From contig JADWQD010000009.1 in the NCBI GenBank assembly GCA_016110215.1, positions 870,093-934,092 of the forward strand: a stretch of 64,000 nt of DNA, given 5' to 3'. Within the stretch, counting starts at the first letter, position 1, and each line of letters opens with the position of its first letter. Positions 10,047 to 19,471 of the stretch are shown one piece after another. The position numbers were made by a program, and so were the translations under genes. Below the pieces are notes generated by a model. That model was not told where the DNA came from, ran no database searches, and saw nothing but the letters and a program-made list of their open reading frames with translations. The DNA comes from Capronia americana (Eukaryota; Ascomycota; Eurotiomycetes; Chaetothyriales; Herpotrichiellaceae).

Positions 10047-11908
10047 AGTAACGAATGAACAGACTGGAATACCATCATCATGCGGTGGAAGGCCATGGCA
10101 GCCCTTTTGAGTATTTCGGATTCCTCAGAGGCTGTGTTTCCTACCTGGGGTCTGGCGATGCAGCCGAGCAGATGAAACCTCTCTCTCGAACAAAAACCTT
10201 TGAGAGAATGAAGCAGGTCTCAGGGGGACAATAGATGTCGGCAGGGACAAAGTTACCTTCAACATAATCTGTTGTTGCGCAACAAAGACAGGCACGCTGG
10301 GCTAAGATGGTGGTTAAACAGGGCCTTGGGTTCGACTCACCTGCAGGGAGAGAAGCCCTGAGTGAGACTCTGTTGAGGCATTGCAGGACCAAGACAATTG
10401 CAGAAGGCAGAGACAGTGATTGTAAAAGGGTCCCGGATCTGAAATTGGCAGCTGGGGCTGAGCCCTGAAGTGGTCAATTCTCATGTTCAGAGAGGATAAC
10501 ACGTCGCCTTCAGACAAAGAGAAGTAAAGACAAGGCCATTCTCCTGTAGACATCGTGGAAATTGAATGTCTTTTTCTTCTTTGACATGTCTCTGCCAGAT
10601 GCTGGGAAACTTGACTCCACTGTTGGATTGGCTTTTCCGAGACATTGAGAGGAGGGCCTGACACCGATTTGGAAAGTCCGCATGATGGCATTGTTCTGTA
10701 GGGGAGTCCTTCTGTTGGCCTCATCGTTCCGCCTCTGCCACTCCTGAGACGACTCCTCTCATCGAAAACAATTTGCAGTGTACTACTACAGCCGCAAAAG
10801 GTGTCGCGCTCCATCGCAGAGGTTAAGCGAGAACAAACATACGAGAAGCGGAGTCTCGTGTTTTCCAGGACTCATCGGTGCTCATGGGAGCACGGAGCCG
10901 CTCACGGTTGAGCTATTTAGAAGAAAATCCTCCTAGCAGTCAGGATCAATGGCGGGAATGAGCGAGAGAGTGATTACTGCTGTCGTTTAGGATAGGCCTG
11001 CGATGACGCCGCAAAGGACGTCATGGGGCATACACGCGCTCGGGAGGCGCTTGTAACATTGATCGGCCTTCGTAGTTATATAGTCGGGCGGCCCTGGCCC
11101 TGGCCCTTTGAATTCATCATGTTCTCCGGATCGAGTTACAGAGGACGCTGCCAGGCCTTCATCTGCCTGTTCACCCACATAGATAACTATGAATGATAAT
11201 TACAATTAGTTCAACAGTTGGCGATTCCCTTCCGTCAGTTGTACTGGGGTGACATGCCCGGCTGCTTCAATAACCAGCCACTTCGTTCTCGTTGGGCACT
11301 TCTCAAAAGTGGTACTGAATACAATTTACGGGGAGCACCCGGATTCCAATCTCTTTTCATCCCTCGACTTGGACTGCGGCTTGGTGGAAGCCATCACAAC
11401 ACGGATGCGTCTGTCTACGGATCCAGCACCCTATTAGAGCGTAGAAATTGTACACAGTAGTGCCCAAACCGGCATGGCATTCCATTGCTGGCTCTCGTAA
11501 CGTTTGGAGGTTGATGGCGAGATGGACAGATGCCCGAGGCTGACGACCGAAGCGAGAGGATAACAAATGGCTGAGCTCAATATCCAGAGGTTGTGCCTCA
11601 CACCATGCCGGGTCAGAACTGGTTCTCTTCTGGATGCGGTTTGGAGGCCAGCAGATGAAGCCCGAAGCTCGTTACCGCGTCGGCATTCCTGGCACGGTAT
11701 GCGCCATTTCCCGTAGCAACCAGCGTCGACATTCCATAACTACCGATCAATAATAATGCAAGCAAAGGAACGCCACCCAGACCTTGCAAAGTATAAAGGT
11801 CGGCTCAAACTCTATTTGTACCCCCCTCGGTCGTAGCAACATTAAGTTTCGCTTCTCGAACCTATTCTTTGGCCCGTGACGCCCGGCGCCCGCGGCTGTG
11901 CCCAGACC
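10047..11908. other. Intergenic stretch with no supported gene
   Basis: These 1.86 kb separate two divergent orphan genes. One minus-strand frame of 166 codons with an ATG (10314–10814) is present, but it has no domain, odd composition and no splice signals linking it to the gene downstream. Nothing else stands out. Confidence 0.4.
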
Positions 11909-13428
11909 ATGGACGAAGCAGAGAAGGAGGAGTTCAGGGTATGGGTTTGGAATGAATGTCGTGAGTTCTACCCCGTGATGGGCGTGATGGCTTCCTAGGT
12001 AACCGAATGATAGCACACACTTTGGAGTTCCTAGACAATCACTGGCCATCCGAGAAATTCGTCCGATTTCTCAGGTGGAACCGGGATGAGAGTGAGCCAG
12101 GATCCGAGGCTCACAGGTACGCGTCACGTTCACCTGGCCATGCATTCACTATACTCACCGAGTCCCACAGTCGGTGCCTCAATTGGAGCCTTTTGGACGA
12201 TGACAACAGCAAACGCGGATGGGGGCCCAATGCCAGGATGATGTTCAACGCCATCAACGCTGTCAACTTCCATGACTACTCGCCGAACCTCATCCGCCCG
12301 ACGTCCTTTTCAGCTTTCATGGATGTCCTGAATGTTGCCAACATGGTGGATGACGAAGATGAAATCTTCACTGAGTACCAATTTGTTGGGCTCAAGCTTT
12401 TTACGATTGGTAACAACACCTTTTACGCTCTGCCTCAGCACTCGACGGATGGCCTTATCCGCTACTTTTACGAACCCGAGGAACACAAGCGGCACCCATC
12501 GTGGCCCAAACCATGGCTGCCGTACGGCGACGAGGCACCGCCATCATCCTGTGATGGTTGGCCTCGGGAGCAAGAGACGGAGGGGTATTTGGAACACATG
12601 GAGATTTTTCGATCCCCTCTCGACGCTCCGACCTCATATCTGGTTGGCTCCCCGCCGCGCCGATTGAAGAAGCCCTTGCCTCTGGAATTCGGCTGCTTCC
12701 TGGGCCCGCTGTGGTATGACCCTAGTCAATCTGACCACTGCGAACTTGGTAGACTTCGGCCCACTCCGTTTGTGGTCCTGATCCATCCAATCGACAAGAG
12801 CTTTTGGGTCGTCTTCAACTATTCTCCTGTTGCAAGCCGACCAAGGGATGGACCAAGTAGCTGCTTCATATGCGACGAATGCAAGAGACAGCGCCGAGGT
12901 CATTTTGACTGCGAATTCAATCCTGAAAAGCGATATACAATCCCCTACAATCCCGACCTTGCTTTTTACGATGAGCTTCACCCCACTCTTTCGTACGTGG
13001 CACCGATTGAGCGACTCGAAGATGTCGATTTTTGGAAAGAGCTTGACATCACTCCATTCTCGCTTCTCCGAATCCCAGCCTTCCGCGACGGCGGGAGTAG
13101 AAACACCGCCGAAGACATGGCCGATGGCAAAGCCGACGACGACATGGCCGAAGCAGAAGAGGACAAAGGAGAGGAGCGAAGCGGCCCCGACCGCGGCCCG
13201 TTCTTCGAGGTCGGCCTGGGGAGCGTCACGATGCGCGTCGAGGCGGTCAATGTACGTCCCAATCCGTTCAAGGCCAAGAAAACAGAATGGGAGGAATATT
13301 GGAACAAATGGATCGATGAACCTTTACCGGGTGACCCCACCAGCCCAACACATCAGGAGGGTCCGGACGAACAAGTAGGAACTGAGCGGTCGACGGCGCC
13401 AACATGTCGGTTGTGCAACCAGGACTAA
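11909..13428 (+). CDS. Unrecognised fungal protein with a CxxCxxC motif
   Basis: The main exon (11999–13428) codes for at least 474 residues from an internal ATG at 12007. An upstream ATG at 11909 can be joined through a very short GT–AG intron (11961–11998, 38 nt) to give 493 residues with a matching split codon. The upstream part (VWVWNECR) reads smoothly into the rest, but an intron this short is unusual, so the start is uncertain. The protein is rich in Trp, Pro and Asp. It carries a Cys cluster (SSCFICDECKRQRR…DCEF) near residue 310, a central Pro/Trp-rich region, an acidic linker near residue 400, and ends CRLCNQD. There is no signal peptide or membrane helix. I do not recognise the family. 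Good codon bias across the whole length argues for a real gene. Confidence 0.6.
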
Positions 13429-15310
13429 GTAGAGGCGCAAGGATGGATCGTTTTTGCTTTTTTTCTCTCTTCTTCTCCTTTTGCCTGTGGGCGGGTGCGG
13501 GTGCTTGTGTTTCTTCATTTGGTGCCTGGCTCTAATATCGGGGATTGAGCGGCAGGACTATCGTTTTTGGGTTTCAGCTGCAGCTTCTATCAATAATACG
13601 GTCATCAAAATCCTGAGCAACCCTTGCGGTTCTTTTTTTCCCCCGACGTATCGGACAGAATTATGCTGTGTGAGCCGACTCATCGCAGACCCGGAGTGAG
13701 TCTGCTCCGCAATCGAGCTGCCCTCACCGGACAAGATTCACCCTCGGACCGGTGGCTGCGCGGCGGAACATGTTCCTTCCCTAGAGTCTCGTCTCGTGCG
13801 AACCGCTCTTCGTAGTGCCGGGTGATTAGCGGCCTGGACCAGTCAGAAAAGGATAGTACGCTGTAGTGGTTCAAACCCGTGGAGGAGGTAGCCACGGCGT
13901 TGCGAAAGTATTGTCGAAAGAATGCAAGGTATCTCAAAACATGTGAAGAGGCATCACCCTTTGACTGGCGGAAAAGTCCCCAATCACAATCGTGAGCCCG
14001 CCTTGCCCAGCTGTTTTATGATAGACGCTTGCTTCAAGCCGAGTCTCCTAAGAGGAGGATGAACAGGGCAAGACTGCTTTGATCACGACTGTCTGTCGTG
14101 GCTCCAAGGGCACGTCACTGCCCTGTCACCCTTCTTGTCGTGAGATATCGATGACCTCTAGGCGATCCTTCCATCTTTGGGCCACTAATCTCCGCCTTAG
14201 ACGTGGAAGAACGCGAGGCGGCCAAAGACAAACCTTCGCCTACTCTATTGTATATTACAGCCTCGAAGACCTTCGCCCCTCGGCGTCCGACGACAACGCG
14301 TGCGACTGGCCTGTATGTACAGCTCGGGGCGTCGTGTGAGTAATTTCAGAAACCTCAACGGCTGGAAGAGGGCCAACACGGACGGTGGCCGCAAGCGACG
14401 GCGTCCAGAAGGCGTAGAAGCACATCCTCCCTGGTAAAGTAGTGGCAGTCGTTAAAATGGTCCTTTTGTCTGGAATGTTTGTCCACGACGTCTGAGGTGC
14501 TGTAGGAGCAAAGCTCTCGATCCCTGCCCGTCGATACATACATACCCGGCTCCCGCCCAATGCTGCCATTCCCCGCTGGGACAGGACGGTCTGCAAGAAA
14601 CAGCATTCATTTTCGCATCCCACTTGAGTTTCGAGATCGGGTCGTCCAAAGCAGCAAAATGAGTCAGCCATGTGATAAGCTGACCTCGAGTTGCCTCCGC
14701 CCCATTCCAGAGCTCGGTTTCGCATGATCGGACGTTTAGGGATGGGGGGGTTTTTTGGGCAATTGCGAGATCCGATCCTTTGGCGACGCCTCAGCCGCGG
14801 CTGTGTCAGGCCTCGAAAGGTAGAAAGGGTCGTGTGTGTGTGTCTGTCGGTACTGTATGTAATACGTCCTCCGAGGCTCTCGCAACACGCCGGGCACACT
14901 CCGGCCACTCAGCTCGAGGAGACACCGGCACCCCACCACTCGGGAATACCCCTTGGTCATGTATACGGGGTATGCGGTGAGGGGGCCACTCACAGGATGA
15001 CGTGGTGTAACAACGGTTTGCGGCTTTGCGTCGGGAAGACGGCGATTGGCTTGGGGGAGGCCCTCGGCCAGAGCCTTATGAGGAGGAGTTGCTGCATTAG
15101 TCTGGAGTGGCCCTTGGTTCATCGCGTCCCCACTCGCTGACACTCCCGGACACTCCAGTTGGAGGGGGTCCAGCTGCCTCTGCACTATCAGTTGAGCGAG
15201 GCATCGACCTGTGCGGAAGCACCGACTTCAGAGGAAAGCATACTATATAACCGAGCAGTGTAGTCCTCGGGCTCCAGATTCGAGCGAAACTCGAGCGGAT
15301 CAAAGCAAAG
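13429..15310. other. Intergenic stretch upstream of the P450 gene
   Basis: I can support no gene in these 1.88 kb. Frames of 150–217 codons occur on both strands near 14255–15185 but overlap antisense to each other, show no domain and have no codon bias. The right end contains the P450 promoter, including a TATA box at 15244–15250. Confidence 0.4.
15244..15250 (+). promoter_or_regulatory. TATA box of the P450 gene
   Basis: TATATAA lies 61–67 bp upstream of the P450 ATG. That spacing fits transcription starting about 30 bp before the start codon. Confidence 0.55.
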
Positions 15311-17167
15311 ATGCCATCCTCGCTCTTTATCGTCGGCACGGCGGTGATTCTTCTGGCGGGGATCTTCATTCACAACTATAGCAGCAGGTCGAAAATACCT
15401 CCTAATGCTAAACTACCTCCCGGCCCAAAAGGTGAGTAAAGGCAGCACAATGCCGCGCTCTCGCCCAACCAGCCCAGAAGACAGCTTCTGACCGCTCTCT
15501 CAGGCAAACCGTTCGTGGGCAACCTGTTGGACATCCCGCCGAAGCACTCGTGGCTGAAGTTCAAGGAATGGGCCGACCAATATGGGCCGATCTACGGGAT
15601 CAACATCTTCGGTCGAAACCTCGTCATGGTGTCGACGGAGAAGGTGGCCAATGACCTGCTGCGGGAGCGAGGGAACATCTACTCGTCACGCGAACAATTG
15701 CCCATGGCGGCGAAGCTGATGTCGGGCGACCTGAGGCCCCTCTTCCTCCCCCATGGAGGTGAGTTTCTTGTCCTCCCCCCTTTCTGTGTCACGGGTCCGG
15801 TCGGAGTCGAGTGAGTGGGCTGGCTGAAACAAAGGATATGTTATTAGACTTGTGGCGACGCGGGCGCAAAGTGATGCACAACATGACGATGCACGCCTCG
15901 GCAACCTCGTACCAGCCGGTCCAGACGTACGAGTCGGAACGGCTGCTCCACGACTTGATCGGGACACCCGAGAGATACGAGGTGCTCTTCGAACGATACG
16001 CCGCCGCGGTGGTCATGCGGCTGTGCTACGGCAAGACGGTCGAGACGGGCGACGAACAGTACGTGCGCGACATCCTCCAGATCGTCCACAACGTCGAGCG
16101 AGTGGCATCGCCCGGCGCCTACCTGGTCGACACGTTCCCGATCCTCATGTGGCTGCCAGCCTGGCTGGCGCCGTTCAAGCGGGAGGCTGCACGGCTGCAC
16201 GCCTTTGAAATCAAGACGTTCAAGGGCCTGCTGCTCGAAGTCCGGGACAAGATGCAGGCGGGCAAGGCACCCAAATGCTTCTCGCGGTCCTTCCTCGAGC
16301 GACAGGCCGAATACAACCTCTCGGACAACGAAGGGGCCTATGTCATCGGCACCCTGTTCGAGGCCGGCGCGGGCACCACCGCCGCGGCCATGATGTCCTT
16401 TGTGCTGTGCATGTGCCACCATCCGGAGTGGCAGCAGAAGATCCAGGACGAAGTCGACCGCGTCGTCGGCGACACCCGCATGCCGGAATACCGCGACATC
16501 GCGTCCCTGCCGACCTGTCGCGCCGTGATCAAGGAAGTCATGAGGTGGCGTCCCGTGACCGCCGGCGGCGTCCCGCACGAGTTGGTCAAGGACGACGTCT
16601 ACAACGGGTTTTTCTTCCCCGCCGGCACCAACGTCCACGCAAACCAATGGTAAGCTTGACCGTCGCACAAACCAGAGCAGTTCCCCCCTGGCGCGCGCAC
16701 ACATCATGAGAGTGAGAGAGAGAGAGAGAGTACTGACTGACTGACTGACTGCCTCCCTCCTCTACAGGGCCATCCACCGCGATCCAGACCTCTATCCGGA
16801 CCCGGACACGTTCAACCCGGAGCGCTGGCTCTCGCCCAAGTACCCGACCTACCGCGAACCGCTGGACAAGTTCCCCAACCTGCAGAACTACTCGTGCTTC
16901 GGTTTCGGCCGCCGCATCTGCCCGGGCATGAACATTGCGGAGAACTCGCTGCATCTACTGACCGCGCGGATCGCGTGGGCGGCGCACATCTCCAAGAGAC
17001 CGGGCGTCGACGTTCCGCTGTACGACTATACCGCCGGCTTCAACGTGCAGCCTCGGCCGTTTGTGTTCGACCTGAAGCCGCGGAGCGAGGCGAGGAAGAC
17101 GTTTGTTGATACGACCTGGGAGTCTGGGAAGGCTAGGGATCCGCTCGACGAAGTGAGGACGTTGTAG
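15311..17167 (+). CDS. Cytochrome P450 monooxygenase
   Basis: Four exons (15311–15431, 15504–15758, 15848–16649, 16768–17167) give 525 residues, normal for a microsomal fungal P450. An N-terminal membrane anchor (SLFIVGTAVILLAGIF, residues 4–19) is followed by the proline hinge LPPGPKGKPFVGN. Further marks are the C-helix motif WRRGRK, the I-helix oxygen-binding motif EAGAGTTAAA near residue 298, the ExxR pair in KEVMRWRP, the NPERW region, and the haem loop FGFGRRICPG with the ligand Cys at residue 444. The sequence resembles the family often labelled O-methylsterigmatocystin oxidoreductase-like, but substrate cannot be read from that. The third intron contains GA and CTGA microsatellites. 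The neighbour 350 bp downstream and convergent is an alpha/beta hydrolase. Confidence 0.93.
16709..16750. repeat. (GA)n and (CTGA)n microsatellites inside a P450 intron
   Basis: A GA run is followed by about five CTGA/ACTG units. Both lie within the third P450 intron, between donor and acceptor, so they do not affect the protein. Confidence 0.8.
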
Positions 17168-17515
17168 GAGGGTGTTCTTTTGATCGGAGGGATTCACACA
17201 AGTAGGCTACAAGAGCTCGGTGTGGTGCTTACATAGTTGCCTGCAATATGTCATTTTCGTGTTATGGTGGTGGCCACGTTCTGTTGTGATGTGTCTATGA
17301 TGTGATGTGACACGCCACCTACCGACACTGGCTATGCAGGTGGCGTGTTGTTCTTCTGTCTCCGATACTCTATGGGTCGTCCGGCACCTACTGCATGTCT
17401 ACATCTTTCTCTATCCTGAGTATATCAAGAGCGACAGCCATAGCCATAGGATAGCCATAGCCAAGCGATAGCCCCGGCACCGATCTAAAGCAATGTGTTC
17501 ACCAAAGCTACATAT
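17168..17515. other. Convergent 3' intergenic region with a hairpin
   Basis: The P450 and the hydrolase end tail to tail here. The region contains a perfect 11-bp inverted repeat (17310–17320 with 17338–17348) and short direct repeats of ATAGCC near 17438–17472. No gene is present. Confidence 0.5.
17310..17348. repeat. Perfect 11-bp inverted repeat with a 17-nt loop
   Basis: ACACGCCACCT at 17310–17320 is matched exactly by its reverse complement at 17338–17348. The resulting GC-rich hairpin lies about 145 bp after the P450 stop codon, within the likely 3' UTR or transcription end zone of two convergent genes. Confidence 0.7.
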
Positions 17516-18313
17516 TTACACGTCCTCACCCGCACTGCGCCTTATAAACGCCGCCGTCTCGTGCACGCGACTCAAAAACGGGCTGTGACTCGACCCGTCG
17601 AGCACTTCGGCGCGCACGACGCGTCCCCGGTCCCTGATGCGCTGGACCATGCTCTCCTGCGTGGCGAACTTCATGGCCTGGTCGTCGCGCGCCAGCAGGA
17701 AATGCACGGGCACGACCTCGAACGCCGAGAACCGACACCGGTCCAGCAGCGCGGCCATGCTCATCACGTTCAGATTGCTCTCGGCGAACGCGTACGTCTC
17801 GGACCTGGCCGGCACATCCTGCCAGAAGACCGCCGCGGGCGGCGGATGTACCAGGTCCGGGCGCTCGCGCTTCGCGGCAGCAGGGGCGTGGTCTTCACTC
17901 TCGCCCCGCGCGGCTGGGATATCCATCCCCTCGGGCAGGATGAAGGACGTGATGGCCGCAATGGCGCGCACGCTCGTGAGTTTCCCCGCCGAGGCGCGCG
18001 ACTGCGGGTCCAGACCCCGGACGGCGCCCGAGGCCGGGATACCGCCGTAGGAATGCGGCACGAGGATCACGTCGTTGGGGTCGTCCGCGCCGTCGAGTTC
18101 GGCGAGGATGGCGCCGCGGACGGCCTCGATGTCGGCTTGGCTGTCCGGCGTGATGTGCTCGGGGGCTTTGTCGACGGAGGGCAGGGCCGGAGTCACGACT
18201 TTGTACCCGTGCGAGGTCAGCGCTTCGGACAGGTGCTGGAAGTGGACTGGGCGGTGCCATGCGCCGTGGACGATGATGATGGTTGGTTTCGAGGTCGGGC
18301 TTGGTTCCGCCAT
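17516..18313 (-). CDS. Alpha/beta hydrolase fold protein
   Basis: Single exon of 265 residues from the first true ATG at 18313; the frame is open further upstream but without an ATG. The fold begins with TIIIVHGAWH (oxyanion His-Gly at residues 16–17). The nucleophile elbow is VPHSYGGIPAS with Ser88. The acid is probably the Asp in FLLARDDQA, and the catalytic His is in DGSSHSPF (H243), so the triad looks complete. There is no signal peptide. It belongs to the small AB_hydrolase_6-like group that includes many esterases of unknown substrate. It converges on the P450 gene, and a joint pathway is possible but unproven. Confidence 0.88.
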   Translation of the reverse strand: MAEPSPTSKPTIIIVHGAWHRPVHFQHLSEALTSHGYKVVTPALPSVDKAPEHITPDSQADIEAVRGAILAELDGADDPNDVILVPHSYGGIPASGAVRGLDPQSRASAGKLTSVRAIAAITSFILPEGMDIPAARGESEDHAPAAAKRERPDLVHPPPAAVFWQDVPARSETYAFAESNLNVMSMAALLDRCRFSAFEVVPVHFLLARDDQAMKFATQESMVQRIRDRGRVVRAEVLDGSSHSPFLSRVHETAAFIRRSAGEDV

Positions 18314-19471
18314 TCTGTCGCTCAGTTGCTCAGTCGCTCTGTGGGCGTGACACACACTCGCACTCCCAAGATACTCTAAGGTCGAGGATTGTAATTCGGG
18401 TAGGTAGGCAAGGCAGGCAAGCTTCGTCGTGGGAGATGTGTGAGATACTGTATACCGAGATGGGATGGGCGGCCTACTATACCACCATCGTGGGCAGGAT
18501 TTTTTATATGAATTACTACATCCGAATCATGGGCAGAAGTTCTTTATATGAAGTACTACTGTATATATCCGAGGCGTTGCCAGGCAAGAATGGCGTGCTG
18601 ACAAATGAGAAATACAAAGCATCAAGCTCGTACCCTTACAATGGCGGAGCAAGAGGTGGACTGTACTGTAGACGGATCGGATCAAGATCAATCCCAAGTG
18701 CTGACTGGATCTTGTCTTCGGTGCTGCGATCTATGCGCGGTCTTAGGAGCCTACATAGTTACATATTACAGTCCGAGTGGGATCAAGTCCTCCCGTCGAG
18801 CGCGTTCGGGAAAGTGTAAGGCAAGAAGATGCCGCGGATCCTACCTTGGCAACATCCGGAGCAGTACGAGTAAGTCGTAGTAATACTCGATGCTACTGTG
18901 GTGGCCTGAATCGTGTCGGCGCTGGCCCGAGTTGCCGCATTTGGTTGTGTTCGATCTGAAACGAGGCGATGCCAGCATCCATTGACCCCCACTGTGTACG
19001 CAGCACGAGCGAGGTATCTACAAGGACTCTGCATTATACTGAGCTGGCTCTGCTCTGGACCGTATGGTTTCAGGCGGGTGAGCGATCAAAGGATCAAAGG
19101 ATGATGTGATGGCCGAGAGTCAAGAGTGCCTGAGCCCGCCGCGTTTATGATGACAACGTCCTTCGTCCCCAGCCCGATACACGGTCAAGGCTCGGCCTAA
19201 GGAGGTGTGGGGGGTCCCACCTCCCCTCTCCTTGTTCTTGGCAGCCTCGTCGCATCGCTTGTCCTGGAGGAGAAGGAGTCGAATCCGGGAATGCACAGGA
19301 TGTTGCGTGTGTAAAGTGTCTGGAATGCCTTCTCCTGTTGCTACACCATTAAAAATTATAATAGCTAGAAGAACTCTTCGACCGGCTTCCCACACGCTAC
19401 GGAGCCATCCAAAGAACATGTTCTGCATCTCTAAGAAAATTCTAATATTAAAATCCCCGACCCAGCAATGT
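18314..19471. other. Intergenic stretch between the hydrolase and the HET gene
   Basis: These 1.16 kb contain the hydrolase promoter and the region downstream of the HET gene. Frames of 80–180 codons lack bias or domains. A degenerate tandem repeat occurs at 18491–18575. Confidence 0.4.
18491..18575. repeat. Degenerate tandem repeat, two units of about 39–46 bp
   Basis: Each unit starts TGGGCAG, contains TTTATATGAA and a TACTAC run, and ends ATCCGA. The second unit has a few extra bases (TGTAT) before its end. The two copies lie back to back in the hydrolase upstream region. Confidence 0.65.

Noticed and set aside
10325..10345. GGGTTCGACTC resembling a tRNA B box
   Set aside because: No matching A box at the right distance and no acceptor or anticodon stem can be drawn, so it is not called a tRNA.
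10314..10814. 166-codon minus-strand frame with ATG
   Set aside because: It has no recognisable domain, weak codon bias and no splice signals linking it to the gene at 8660–10046. It was left as part of the intergenic entry.
14255..15185. Overlapping frames of 149–217 codons on both strands
   Set aside because: They lie antisense to each other, lack bias and domains, and partly rely on non-ATG starts.
15844..16707. 287-codon minus-strand frame opposite the P450 gene
   Set aside because: It is the antisense shadow of a GC-rich exon; it has no domain, and the plus strand carries all P450 motifs. Similar shadows oppose the hydrolase (17495–18379), methyltransferase (53453–54104), carbonic anhydrase (62531–63358) and RRN7-like gene (5154–5927).
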